This document shows positions 1-10,938 of a stretch of 64,000 nt of DNA, piece after piece; the stretch's first letter is position 1; every line of letters starts with the position of its first letter. The notes beneath the pieces were generated by a model. The model saw nothing but the letters and a program-made list of their open reading frames with translations. It was not told the DNA's origin and ran no database searches. The stretch comes from Moniliophthora roreri. Taxonomy: Eukaryota > Basidiomycota > Agaricomycetes > Agaricales > Marasmiaceae. The stretch is from NCBI GenBank assembly GCA_001466705.2, contig LATX02000220.1, forward strand, positions 1-64,000. The letters are read 5' to 3'. A program made the translations under genes and the position numbers.

Positions 1-1
1 G

Positions 2-495
2 GCTGGCAATGACTCAGGTATCTTTGTTTGTTGGTGACATTTCCCGATACTTACAAAAAATTCATCAGACTATATTGCAAGCGCCACGGAAAGGACGAAA
101 AGTTTCTCGCTCAGATCAGCGAGTCTTGTCATGTGGGTATGTACTCTATTCAAGCTTTCTTCGTCATGTCTATGGTGCTCATCTGCGAAACAGGCCAAGC
201 GAATTGAAGCTGCTACTGGTTGCTATGTTATGGTTTATGCTTCCCGGTATGCCCTTCCCTGTTGCATCCTCATGCTGAGCTGATTCCATTTTTGTATAGA
301 CCTGAAAGTATTCTAAGCAGCAAAGGCATCGCAAAATCCCACATCTCAGACTCATTGAAGGAAGCTCTTGGTGATGACTTTCTTATTGACCTCCATGACC
401 ATGTCCATGCACATGTGCAAAGCAAGGTCACAACCCATGAAAGCACAACAGCAATGAACCTACAGGTCTTTCAGGCTCAGACAGCAAAGGCTTAG
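2..495 (+). other. Unrecognised coding-like fragment at the left edge
   Basis: Open frames run to a stop near 493-495. Two plausible short introns (donor 137, acceptor 193; donor near 247, acceptor near 300) would join a segment with AKRIEAATGCYVMVYASR to a last exon of about 65 codons ending FQAQTAKA. The upstream frame that fits these phases contains a TGA near position 35, so the piece is either broken or begins with another exon outside the window. I do not recognise the family. It may be a gene interrupted by the KDZ element next to it, or host DNA. Confidence 0.2.
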
Positions 496-577
496 GTATG
501 CAGTATCTAGAAAAACAGTTTTATGCAGTATTTTTTAGTAGATGTAGTAGATACTCTTAGATAGAACTATGCAATAA

Positions 578-3561
578 TTACAGAGTCTTGGACATTTGCT
601 GGCACTTGGACTGATTCCAAATATCCAAGAACAACTTGGTAAAGATGCAAGCATGTTCAAAGTTCATAAAACTCACACTCTTCCAAATCTGCCTCATTCC
701 CTCATTTCCACATTCACTGGCACTTGTATTGACTTGTCGAATATCATCATTGTAGCACATCCAATTGCTTGCAAAGCAAGCCTGCCCACATCAAGTATGA
801 TCATGTGCATGAAATTCATCAATGAGGAATTGAGTGTCTCGGAAATATTGAGCTTCATGGATAAGGCAGTATGGTGCAAGCTGACAGGCGAAGTCATACA
901 CAATGACTTGAGGAGCTTTTGGAAAGCGAGTGTATATTGCAGAGAAGACGTCATTATGGCCTTCAGCTGTTGGAATTGAATGGAATCCCAAGCAGATTGA
1001 ATGCCGACACCAGAGAACCATGATTCCTCCAGTAAGGTTATTCTTTGAATATGTCTTGTAGAATTTATTGCAGTCTCCAATTTGTTCAGAATCCTGATCC
1101 GCTGCTGTCCCATCATCTTTTAACTTGGTATATATCTGACAAGATCGAACAGCAGGAAGACCATAGAATGTTCCTGAGTGGTACCATGGCCAAAGCAAAG
1201 CTTGAACATGATGTTGCATGTTTACAGGGGCAGCATCGTGCTGTGCTAACTTGGTGTAGACAGTGTCAGCTCGCTCAGCGAGCCAATGCGCCACCTGACG
1301 GACAGCTAGTGGCAGGTTTGTCTTCAGCTGAGCATGTATCGTGATGATTGATCCAAATGTGGGGAAGATAGATTGGAACCAATCTTCACCAATCCCAGTC
1401 ATATGTATATGGCGGAGGTGTTTGATTGTGCAGTACTGAACCAACTGTAAAACAATATCTGGCACACAGATTTGTTCTAATAGAACGTGGTATGACCTGT
1501 AGTACTCAGATTGGCAGCCAACCTGAATGTAAAGCTCGATGAACTGGAAGAGGTTCTCATGCTCCGACTCTAGCTTTGTAGTATCCAAAAGCTTAAGTGT
1601 GTCGTGCCCATAGTCATTGGTGGTGAGATCAAGAATCTTCTTCAAGATGCTACAGACTTCTTTCTTTGGAATAGTTGAGCTTTATGTGAAGAGATAGACT
1701 CTATCCACTCACTGGTATCATCCTTATATGTGGGTGGACAAACATTCTCGGTGAGCTTCGACACATGTGTACCTAAACTGATACCATCCACAATCACAAT
1801 CTCTAGACAGTCTCCACAAGTGGGACATTTTATTCCACTATGCAGCAAAGGCAGCTGAAGCTTCGCAAATGCAAACCACACTCGCACGAATGTCTCATCA
1901 GAACAGAATTTCATGTCGAATGAGTGTTCCTGATATGCCTGTCAAATCATAAGGCAGAATGCTGAAAATAGAGTCTCTGATGTGGTATATGAGTTGGTAA
2001 AGGCATTGAGAAGATCATGCGTGAACAGCATGGTGTTATTCCAATTGAATACACCATACTCACACAAATCAGGGCCAATTTGGCGGCGAGCGTGATTGCA
2101 CTTTGGACAGGACACAACGTTAATGACAACCTGTAAGCACATGTCGGTATGGAACAATGTAGCTGGTTGACATTTGGGGGGTGGGGATCCCATCAGCCAC
2201 CATGATTGTGCGTCTGAGAAGACAAGCCCACAACTGCATCGAGCTGAATCCAAAGTCATTGGAAAGACTTGTGTACTCAGTGGGTAACATTTTGGAGCAT
2301 GGTAGGTAGCCTCAGTCGGAAATGTGCACCATCTCGGTGGTGGAATGAGTGAGTGCAACACAGAGTTCCATGCACCCACATCACCTCGACTACTCGCTGC
2401 CCATAGTAGCAGGGCATTCTCCACATGACTGTCCTCATTTGATACAGTGGGATCTCCAAGTGACGGTGTCAATCCAGCTTCTACAGCGAAGGATTTTGCA
2501 TGTTTCTGCAAACCCGCATGACTGACAATACCAGTGCCTGTCATTCTGTAATGCAACAATTGTGCGCTTGCCTGACTCATACTGTCTGGTGGAAGATATA
2601 CAAGAGGATATGTATTTTTTTTGAAAGGGAGTTACATGAACAAGAATGGCAGGAGGAGTAGGTCGGGGAATGGTGCATATGAGACTTATGAAGTCGGAGA
2701 GGCGGTGGGAAAAGACACGGCAGTGGAGGCAGTCTTGCTTCTGACATGAGCAAGATATTCCAAAAGTATTCGGACTTGTTGGCTGGTGCGTGAGATGGTA
2801 GTAGCTCCCAATCTGCTCAAGCACATCAAGAGAAGAACAGAAAAACATAAGAGGTAGCACACCTTTAAGTAACCTTGCTCAGCATCCCAATCTTGTGACA
2901 CATACTCTTCATTGCTGATCCGAAATACTGCCTGCAGCTTATCCAGAGCATACCAATACTTATCCTCCGTTCGCTCTTGTGACTCCGCATCAGTTGAGGA
3001 GTGGTCCTGGTCATCTGAGTGGGGGTTCGGAGCATCTAAAGACTATCAGTGACTTGATAAGCTGGTATAGTGATGGAATTACAGACCTGTCATTGCTATG
3101 TCTATGTCGCTACCTATCCATGAGTTGTCATAGTTGTAATTGATTTGTGGTAGCACTACAGGAGTATTGAGTAGACAGTATGCAAAAATACATGTGGATC
3201 ACTCACTGTCTGTATTCTGAGCCACCGCTGAACAGCTAGAATCATTCAAGGCAATAGATACATCTTGTTGATGAGCCTGCACTTCGGATCCATGCCGATT
3301 GAGTTCAACGGGGCATTGTGACTTGCTTCTGGTTGTTTTTGGTTTGTGAGAAGTGTCGGTGTCAAGGTGAGCTTTTCCGATGGTGATGGTGTGCTGTTTT
3401 GACGCCCCGCTTCCAGTCGAGATCTTCAATTTGGCCTTTCCCGGGGTTTTTGTGCTCATGGAAGTTGATAATGAGGAGAACGAAGGAAAACAAGGCAAAG
3501 AAGAAATGACCGGCTTGGTCAGCGTAATTGGCGCCCAGCACTCACCACAGAAAGTCATCAA
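578..3561 (-). pseudogene. Decayed KDZ (Kyakuja-Dileera-Zisupton) transposase gene
   Basis: This was a large DNA-transposon transposase of the KDZ group, common in basidiomycetes. In order on the minus strand one sees a basic N-terminal segment (3561 to about 3207, ending at a GTGAGT donor), a small zinc-binding region with WYCQSC (about 2500), a CxC2-like cysteine cluster with CPTCGDCLEIVIVDGISLGTH (around 1800), and the KDZ core with VIVYDFACQLAPYC and HAHDHT (around 830), followed by NTSASECGN and FTKLFLDIWNQ. The reading frame is broken at least four times: a shift near 2490, TGA at 1942-1944, a shift near 1665-1676, and TGA at 791-793. Homology continues in frame across both TGAs, and both could come from CGA by C-to-T change. 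It cannot make a full transposase. The exon structure upstream of 2860 is unclear. Confidence 0.85.
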
Positions 3562-5006
3562 ACATTACAGTATCACGTCCATCATTCAGCAAAACAGGTT
3601 TGTAAGTAAAACAGAAGAGGATACACTCTAGATATGTACATGAGTGTAAAGTCCAGTATATAATCCTTATTGCAGATTTCGAGCGTCGCTGCCACCTGCA
3701 TAGCAACAGAAACCTACAGCAAAAGAATCAGCGAAAGGCACAGTGCAAAGAATTCAAGTACATACCGGCTTGTGACATCCAGTTTTGAAATACATATCAC
3801 TCCGACATTAAAGGTCCACTGATGGAGCTTGAGAACGATCTGATTGCGGGAGTCTTGTAGCAAATTGTGTTCAAATAGCCTTGCAGTTTGCCAGAAAACA
3901 TATCCTCAGTTAGATACGCAAACCGAAGTTCAAAGGAATCACTTACAGATTGACTCCTTGCCCGGGCAAACACAGGTGAGTGAATAGTCAAAAAGGGGTC
4001 GGGAGAAATGAATCAATGACGGGTTCTGGTCCAAATGTTCCTCGCACCACCCGCGCTTGTGTCGGAGCGGGGCGGGGGTGGGTGGTACAAAAGACAATAG
4101 CCTCGCGTTGAATCCACAAAGGTGGGGAGCATGCACTTGGTGGAATGGGAGCCAAATTTAACATGACTAATGGCTGCAGCACCGGAAAAACGTCAGAGAG
4201 AATGGGATGAACATGAAGCAGCTACATACCTCTTCAGAAACCAAAAACTCTCCTTTCGACTGTCCTTCCCATGAGCTCTGCCCTTTGCCTCTCTCTCCAG
4301 TGCCGTAGACTGATGAAATTACCGTAAATTAGCTTGATAACACAAAAGAAGAAATTCAACTCACTATACATTCCCGGTCACTGAATATGGCAGCGAGGAC
4401 AGGTCAGAAGAGGAGAAGACGAGCGGAAGAACATGAATCATAGAAGATCACGGTGTCGCTTGGGAACGATGGGTTGATTGGGACTTGACGACGAAACCGC
4501 CTTCCTTATATACGGCGGTATCATCCTGGTTTTTTAGGGATACCGTTACTTTTTCCTATCGGCTAGAAGATTCCGAGACGTACCTAATTTTCAGGGATGT
4601 CTTGAAATGATTTCCGAAATATTGAAGACGAAATCGAGGAGGAGCTGATCCACGAAAAACGAGGATGTTCCCAAAAGGGGAACGTTTCAATCCCTGATTT
4701 TTGGGGACACATCAATGTTTTTCCATCAGCGGCTGTCCCACCTCTCCGGGACTCGTGATCGTGGACACAGTGCCTACGGCTTCGTCTTTCTCATTTATAC
4801 TCGCGTCCCAAAGCTCATACTGCTGGGGTCCTCCTGCAAGCCGGGATATGATCGAGATAGAATGGTTTTTGAACATAAGGGACAGCTGGGAAACAGGATA
4901 CGCGCGCTGCCGAGTAGTCCGCCTCGTGGAAGCTGTCGAAAAGCTGCAGCTTTTTTAAATAGGCCTGCATGTAACTCTGACAGCAAGCAGCAAGTGATAG
5001 GTTGCT
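3562..5006. other. Intergenic, no secure gene
   Basis: No recognisable coding region. On the minus strand, splice-like signals between about 4400 and 4000 could join short frames into a peptide of about 85 residues, but it resembles nothing known and codon quality is poor. The right part is presumably the promoter and leader of the RhoGEF-kinase gene that starts at 5007. Confidence 0.4.
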
Positions 5007-8000
5007 ATGGCTTCCCCAATGAAGACCCTTTTTCGCCTGGGAGGCACAAAAGAGAAGGACAAGGACCTTTCGAGTCTCAGTCGACAATGGATGGAGATTC
5101 CTGCCTGGCCGCCCCCGTCTACCTCAGTTCCTCATCGTGACCCGTCCATCAAACCCCTGCCGGACATCCCAGATGCCATTGGACCAGAAGAGTCAGAATC
5201 AACGCCTGGCCTCTCTACATTTTCCTCCAAACCCCCCACTCCTCCAGGTCTCGGCTCAGCGAGGATTGACGTTGGAAATGGTAAAGCGTCATCCACGCGC
5301 ACCGCTTTCCCATACTCTCAAATGTCGAACACTAGAGGGGGCGAATTCCTTTCTGCGACTGGTTGGAGTGAAGTGGCAGACGAGGATCTAGTCTTGAATG
5401 TAAGCTCACTAGAAAGAACAAAACAAGAGGCCTTATTTGAAATCGTCCATAACGAGGAGAGGTGCGGCATCTCTTTCAACGTCATATCATTCCTTACTTC
5501 TCTCACAGATACGTGCAAGAACTCGCAAAAATGAAGGAAACTTTTATTAATCCACTTCTACATCCCTCCTCCTCCTCAGGCGCCGTATCTCCCATATCCC
5601 CGAGTTCAAACTTCAATTACCGAGATGACCTTTACCATTCAGAGTCTTCTAGCGAATCCACAGACCAGCTTCCTCCCATCGCTGCGCGTTTCTTGGCCCC
5701 TGCGCCTTCTCAAACTTCAAGGCATAAACATCCACGCTCGCCCTACCGCAGATTAATTGGCAATGGGACAACCACAGTGCCTTTCCCGTCACGCTCGCAT
5801 CATTCGTTACCTCCACCACCTAGAAGTAATCAGTTAAACTCGTCGACGGAGTCTCTTGGAAAACAGTCGACCTTGGTCGAGCATTCTTCGCAATCGGATC
5901 ATCAGCAAGACCGGAATTATAATCAGGGACGGTCAACGGTCGGCAAGGAAAAGGGCATGTTACACGAGCCGAAAAAGAGCGATACAAAGAATGCCGTATT
6001 GGGTGATACAGTGGCGATGCACCAGCTTCCCGAAGATTTACGGATATGCCTCGAGGCTATCGATAATGGCGTGTTCGATGGGCACAAGCGGCTTTCAGAG
6101 GCATTGAGAGAGAGGTATGATGAACAGTTTCCGCTCGTGCGGTCTCTGGCAGATGTTTTTGTGGCAAATGTAAGAGTGCTTTACTCTTGAGTTTGGCCGC
6201 CAGTAACACGTTCACAGTCGGATATCTTTCAAGGCTATACAACATACTTTCGTCACCTCGAACGCGCTCTCGAACAGGTCGATGCCGCATTATCCAACGT
6301 CTTGACGAAAAAGCCTCATAACCAAGGCATGGCTGAATGGCAAAAAGTATGCAGCCTCTTGCAGAGGCTTGAAGAGACTGCCTGCGAAAAGGGCGAATCA
6401 GGCCTGACTGTCGCTCTCTGCAAACCTTTCCAGCGATTGTTCAAGTACCCGCTACTCATCCAAAATGTGCTGTTCCACACGAATCCCAGTACGTCTGAAT
6501 ATGACAGCATGCTGCAGGTAGTTGTAGAGGTAGAGAGTATTGCGAGGAGCATCGAGGATGAGAAGATTGAGAAGGAGGAGAGGGACAAGACGAGGGATGT
6601 GCTTGCTAGGATCGAGGGGTTGCATCGGGTCCGACAGCTTGCTGCACCAAAACCCTCAAGGATACTCATCGAGGAACGACAATACCCATCAACTACAGAG
6701 AGCTCAACAAAGGGTGGGTTACCGCAACAAGGCACCCGGGGTAAATCAAGCTTCAAGAGGCTTAGCGACGTGTTGAGTGCTGAGAACATGCGGTTGGGTG
6801 CCAAGAAGGATCTGTGGTTGGTGGCGTTCAATGATGTGGTGCTATTATGTCAGAGGGTTGGAACGACTAGTCGACCTCTTGTAGCGGCGATGGATTCGAG
6901 GACACCAGAGGTTCAGGGGAGAACATTATATGCGACGACGGGGCGGAGGTATTCACACACAAAGCCGAGGAACTTGTATAAATTTATAAAGGTAAGTTGG
7001 TATTCACAGACAGTTGGGTTGTTCTTCCTGACATGCATCCCCGCCTAGATTGAAACATGGGTGATAGGAGGAGTCGCTCGATTGAGAGAGGGTGTTGTTC
7101 TTATGGAAGAGTTCGTTCTTCGTTCTTGCTGCCACGTTAAGAACATCTATCTGACAGAAGGATTTATTAGCGTTGTCCGTTCGCGCACTCAAGTTGGAGA
7201 AGCACAACCTCGGATCCTTCCTACGCCAGACGACGATGAAGATGATGACAGTGGCGCTGATTCAGATTTTTCTACCAAGGCTAGAATATCTTCCTCATAC
7301 TGGGGTGCGGACAAGGTCACCATTCAAAAACCACCCATCAAACCACGCGCTACCAATGCGAGAGGCGGCGGTGGACCAAACTATAGCAGAGAGTCTTCAG
7401 CGAATGCCAAGTTTGGGACACGGCTGGTATCTGGTGGTCACAGTGGAACTACCCCCCGACCAGCAAGTAGAAGAACAGCTGCAACGCCTACTTCGTCTAA
7501 TACCGTGAATCCAACTGGCCCTCGGCCGGATTGGAACTCGAATACAAGCGCTGCGACTTCAAGGCGTGCCATCGCTTTGCCAATGCCTAAACGTCCGAGG
7601 AATACTTCACAAACAAGTGCAGCAACTCGAACCATCGGTACAGCAGCCAACATTTCCTTATCCATACCATCGGAGGATCATGGGGTAGGCCTATATCGTG
7701 CCATTCTCAATGAAGAGTATGTTTTCAGTTTTCGCTGTCACATTGAAAACATGTATCTGACAAGAATCTCAACTCTAGAGATCACATTGGCAATACCACT
7801 ATGCAATCCGGAAGGAACCCTCCTAAGCACGACATACTCGGTCATACATCCAATCCTGTTGAGATGTCCAAAACTCTTTCCGCACCTAGTAGTACCAATC
7901 CTTCTCGATCGACTACACCGGATAATGGAGGAATGATAGACACAGTACAGGATCTTCAAGCGTTGTTGGTTCTTCGAGACCCTATGAAGGCACTCTTGTC

Positions 8001-9284
8001 TTTGGATGTAAGTCGTGTACCGCATGTGGTGACGCTACTCCACTCCGTATGTGCAATTAGTTTACCGTCCCCGATAGCCTCACTCATATTCAGCGCTTGA
8101 CACAGGAAGCCTCGTCTCGTATTAACTCACGTTACCGCAAACTTTGCCTGAGATGTCTCCTTGTACTCGTAAAGAAACATCACATCTTACCAGAATCGTT
8201 GTTCCTGAAGCATATTACCAGGGAAGGAACACATCCACTGCGAGGAGGCGGATTCTCTGTGCGTGTTACCGATCATCTTCAATGACAGACTTTAATACCT
8301 TGCACGTGAAGGATATCTGGAGGGGAATATTCAAAAAGCAGTCGGTTTGTTTGAAGGTGATGCGAACTCATCTCGAGGCAAATGAGCGAAAAAGGAACAA
8401 AGTCGTTGCGGTACGCGTTTTGGCAATGAGATCTTGTTCCTGTTTTGATTTTTAGTTAGGCTTTCTGCAAAGAAGCTCTGGTCTGGACACAACTCAACCA
8501 TCCGAACGTGCTCCCACTCCTCGGCGTCGATACGGAACTCTTCCAGCCTGCCTTATGTCTCGTCTCGCCTTGGATGTGGAACGGTGATATAATCACCTAC
8601 CTAGAAGAACATCCGGACCATGACCGTCTCAGATCAGTAGGTGACGAGGGTTTTCTAATCAATCTGGCTTATTGAAAGGACAGGTCTATGAAATCGCTTC
8701 AGGTCTGGCGTACCTTCATTCGCTTGAACCAATGGTTATACATGGTGATATCAAGGGTGTGCGTGACAGCTGTACCTCTGTTCTGACTCCTTCATAACAA
8801 AGTTCTTCAGGCAAATATCCTTGTGGATGATCTCTGTAGTTGTCGTTTATCCGATTTTGGCTTAGCTGCAATCAAAGAGAGCCAGCGAATTGCTAGTACG
8901 ACGAGCGGTGGACCCAAGGGTACCATGCGGTGGATGGCGCCAGAATTATTCCAACCTGAGGCGAATGGTGAGACAGACAACTCACCTAAAGACGTCTATG
9001 CATACGCCTGCACTGTTCTTGAGGTGCGTGCATTGTCTAATCCAGCAATGCCCTTCTGTATATTCAAGATCTGTCGACAGATTATGACCGGAAAACCACC
9101 GTTTCCGGATTTGTTGGATGCTGCAATTATATTAAAGGTCATAACTGGAGAACGACCTTCGAGACCGAGTGACGTTTGGTGCCCTGATAAGGTATGGGAT
9201 TTAGTCGAGCGATGCTGGTCACATAATCCGAGCGAGCGACCGCGGGCTGCCGAAATTGAGCGATATCTAGTTTCCAAAGGGTAG
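5007..9284 (+). CDS. RhoGEF (DH domain)-protein kinase fusion, copy A
   Basis: Twelve exons: 5007-5461, 5509-6169, 6218-6991, 7049-7110, 7171-7716, 7779-8046, 8106-8258, 8312-8410, 8460-8636, 8684-8758, 8811-9023, 9081-9284; about 1228 aa. The first 630 residues hold a split DH domain: helix 1 (LFEIVHNEERYVQELAKMK), a Ser/Pro-rich insertion of over 100 residues, then the remaining helices with LFKYPLLIQNVLFHT, followed by a PH-like segment (LWLVAFNDVVLLC). DH domains load GTP onto Rho/Cdc42-type GTPases. After a low-complexity linker come the kinase N-terminal module and a complete kinase: Lys988 in VCLKVMR, HGDIKGAN with Asp1087, DFG at 1105, MRWMAPE. The join relies on the 62-nt intron 7717-7778. 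The same join, in the same phase, exists in copy E, which argues for one gene rather than two. The start could also be the Met at 5019, which aligns better with copy E. Confidence 0.8.
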
Positions 9285-9700
9285 TGTCAGGGTAGACTTG
9301 TTGGTTCAGATACATAACTTGACCCTTGTCTCCGAAGGTTGTTCTCCGCACAACACCCTGGATGCGGCGTAAGTTCCGATTCATGACATCCACTTCCGAT
9401 AAGGAAGAGAATACTGGGGCAGACTATCAATGAAACCCAGCAATAGATTAGAATTGCCTCTTATGCACCACAATAAACATTCTGAACATAGTTCCTACTA
9501 CCTACCATACAGAGATTTCTAGTGAACATGATCCGCAAATTCAGCATCCTGTAACCGCATACCGATGTAATACCGATACGACGACGTGCAATGAATCTGC
9601 CCGAAGAATTGAGCTCCCAAGGAACACCGGCTCGCTGTTCTTCGTCTCTTGACCGTGACCATCTTAACCTCAAGGTTCCAAAATGCTGTAGCGTCCCACG
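9285..9700. repeat. 3' flank duplicated between kinase genes A and E
   Basis: The sequence after the stop of gene A is clearly related to that after gene E (31838-32125). Shared stretches include AGTTCCGATAAGGA, GAGAATACTGGGGC and GAGCTCCCAAG in the same order. The A/E duplication therefore took in about 300 bp or more beyond the coding region. No gene is visible here. Confidence 0.7.
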
Positions 9701-9949
9701 TCGTTCAACTATTAACAATGTCCACTAGGCTGTTGTTTAACTTGTTAGGCTGCATACAACAATCGTGCCAAGTAATTATGGTAGGCGAACCCTGGGTTGT
9801 TGCAAGGTGTGTTACAGTCTCCTGCAGACCTTCGTCTGGATAGTGACTTGCCAAAAGGAACAGGATTTGCATTACGTCTTTACATCTCTAAGCCCTATTC
9901 AGATCTTCAGGAGGCTGAGGTTGGGGAACCGGTAGCCACGCTGCCGAAT

Positions 9950-10827
9950 GCTGTTCAGCTACCGTCGCCGAGAAGTTCAACTTGAAGCTCAAGGTCAAAT
10001 AACGGATTTTCTCGCACGATTTTCAGAAATTTGTGCCGTGTCCCCCTTCTCAAAACTGACTTATACCTCTCTTCTAGCTTCAATAGACGGTCGATTTGAG
10101 TCCCTGGGATACTGTGGCCTGTATCGGAGGGTCCGAGAGGTTCTAGGACTCTTGGTTCAAGTGTCACAAGCCGTTAAGGTGCATGCCCTGCTTCTTTTCT
10201 GTCTTTTCTCTAACTTAACCATATATATACAGGTAACTTTCCCAAGGGCTCAAGAGCTTCCCGCCCTTTCTCGGAATCCAGAGAGATTTTTCTCAATTCT
10301 TTATCACAGAAGTCTATTCAATCGGAATCGTCAAGTCGTCGACCGAATCAACCTTTCCCCCAGTCAATTCATCATTATAACTCATGAACACGCTATGCGG
10401 CCGTGACGATGTCTTAATCAGACCCTTAGAGCCACCTAGAAACACGACTCAGTTGATAGTGCTGGCCGGACGAATATCATTTTGATATCACTCATCCTTA
10501 ATTCATCCCTATGTCCAACTTCTTTACCATTCGATACCCTCATACACTCGCATAGAATCAAATATGTATTCTAGAGTGCCTGAATGCATCCAATGATACG
10601 TTAAGCATAGACACTAAAGCCTGCGAAATTCGTATTTTTTTTTGACCAAGAGCCCCAGATCCTCCCGGAGCCTCTGATTAAACACTACAATACTTGAGCA
10701 ACCGCGTTTTGAAACCAGAAGAGAGATATAAACTAGCTTTTGAGTACTTTGAGTACGGAACACGGCACAATCGTGTGAGAAAATCGTCATTTTGACCTTG
10801 AACTTCTCGGCAACGGTAGTTCAGCGT
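9950..10827. repeat. Diverged inverted repeat between kinase genes A and B
   Basis: The segment about 10711-10827 is the diverged reverse complement of about 9950-10080; for example AACTTCTCGGCAACGGTAG on the right matches AACTTCTCGGCGACGGTAG on the complement of the left. The arms of about 120 bp enclose about 630 bp without a recognisable gene. This may be the remains of an inverted-repeat transposon, or an inverted local duplication. The region 9701-9950 and the loop hold only short open frames. Confidence 0.5.
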
Positions 10828-10938
10828 CATCACTAGAGTCTAGCAGCACCTCTGGCATCTCCCATCTTCCCACCGCCATGTAATATTGAATACTGATATC
10901 TCGACATTGTTTGGCTCAAGCCCGACAACACCTTCAAC

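Noticed and set aside
791..1344. Plus-strand open frames across the KDZ transposase (for example 1045-1344)
   Set aside because: They are mirror frames of the minus-strand KDZ core, whose protein motifs are clear.
7061..7936. Separate GEF and kinase genes in A and E, with the GEF ending in the 291-codon frame
   Set aside because: The tail of that frame after 7716 has no counterpart in copy E, whereas the spliced join is collinear in both copies and keeps phase.
9780..10406. A missing Argonaute N or PAZ domain upstream of gene B
   Set aside because: I looked for it because B lacks these domains. The frames here show no PAZ or N-domain motif and the kinase start at 10939 lies in between.
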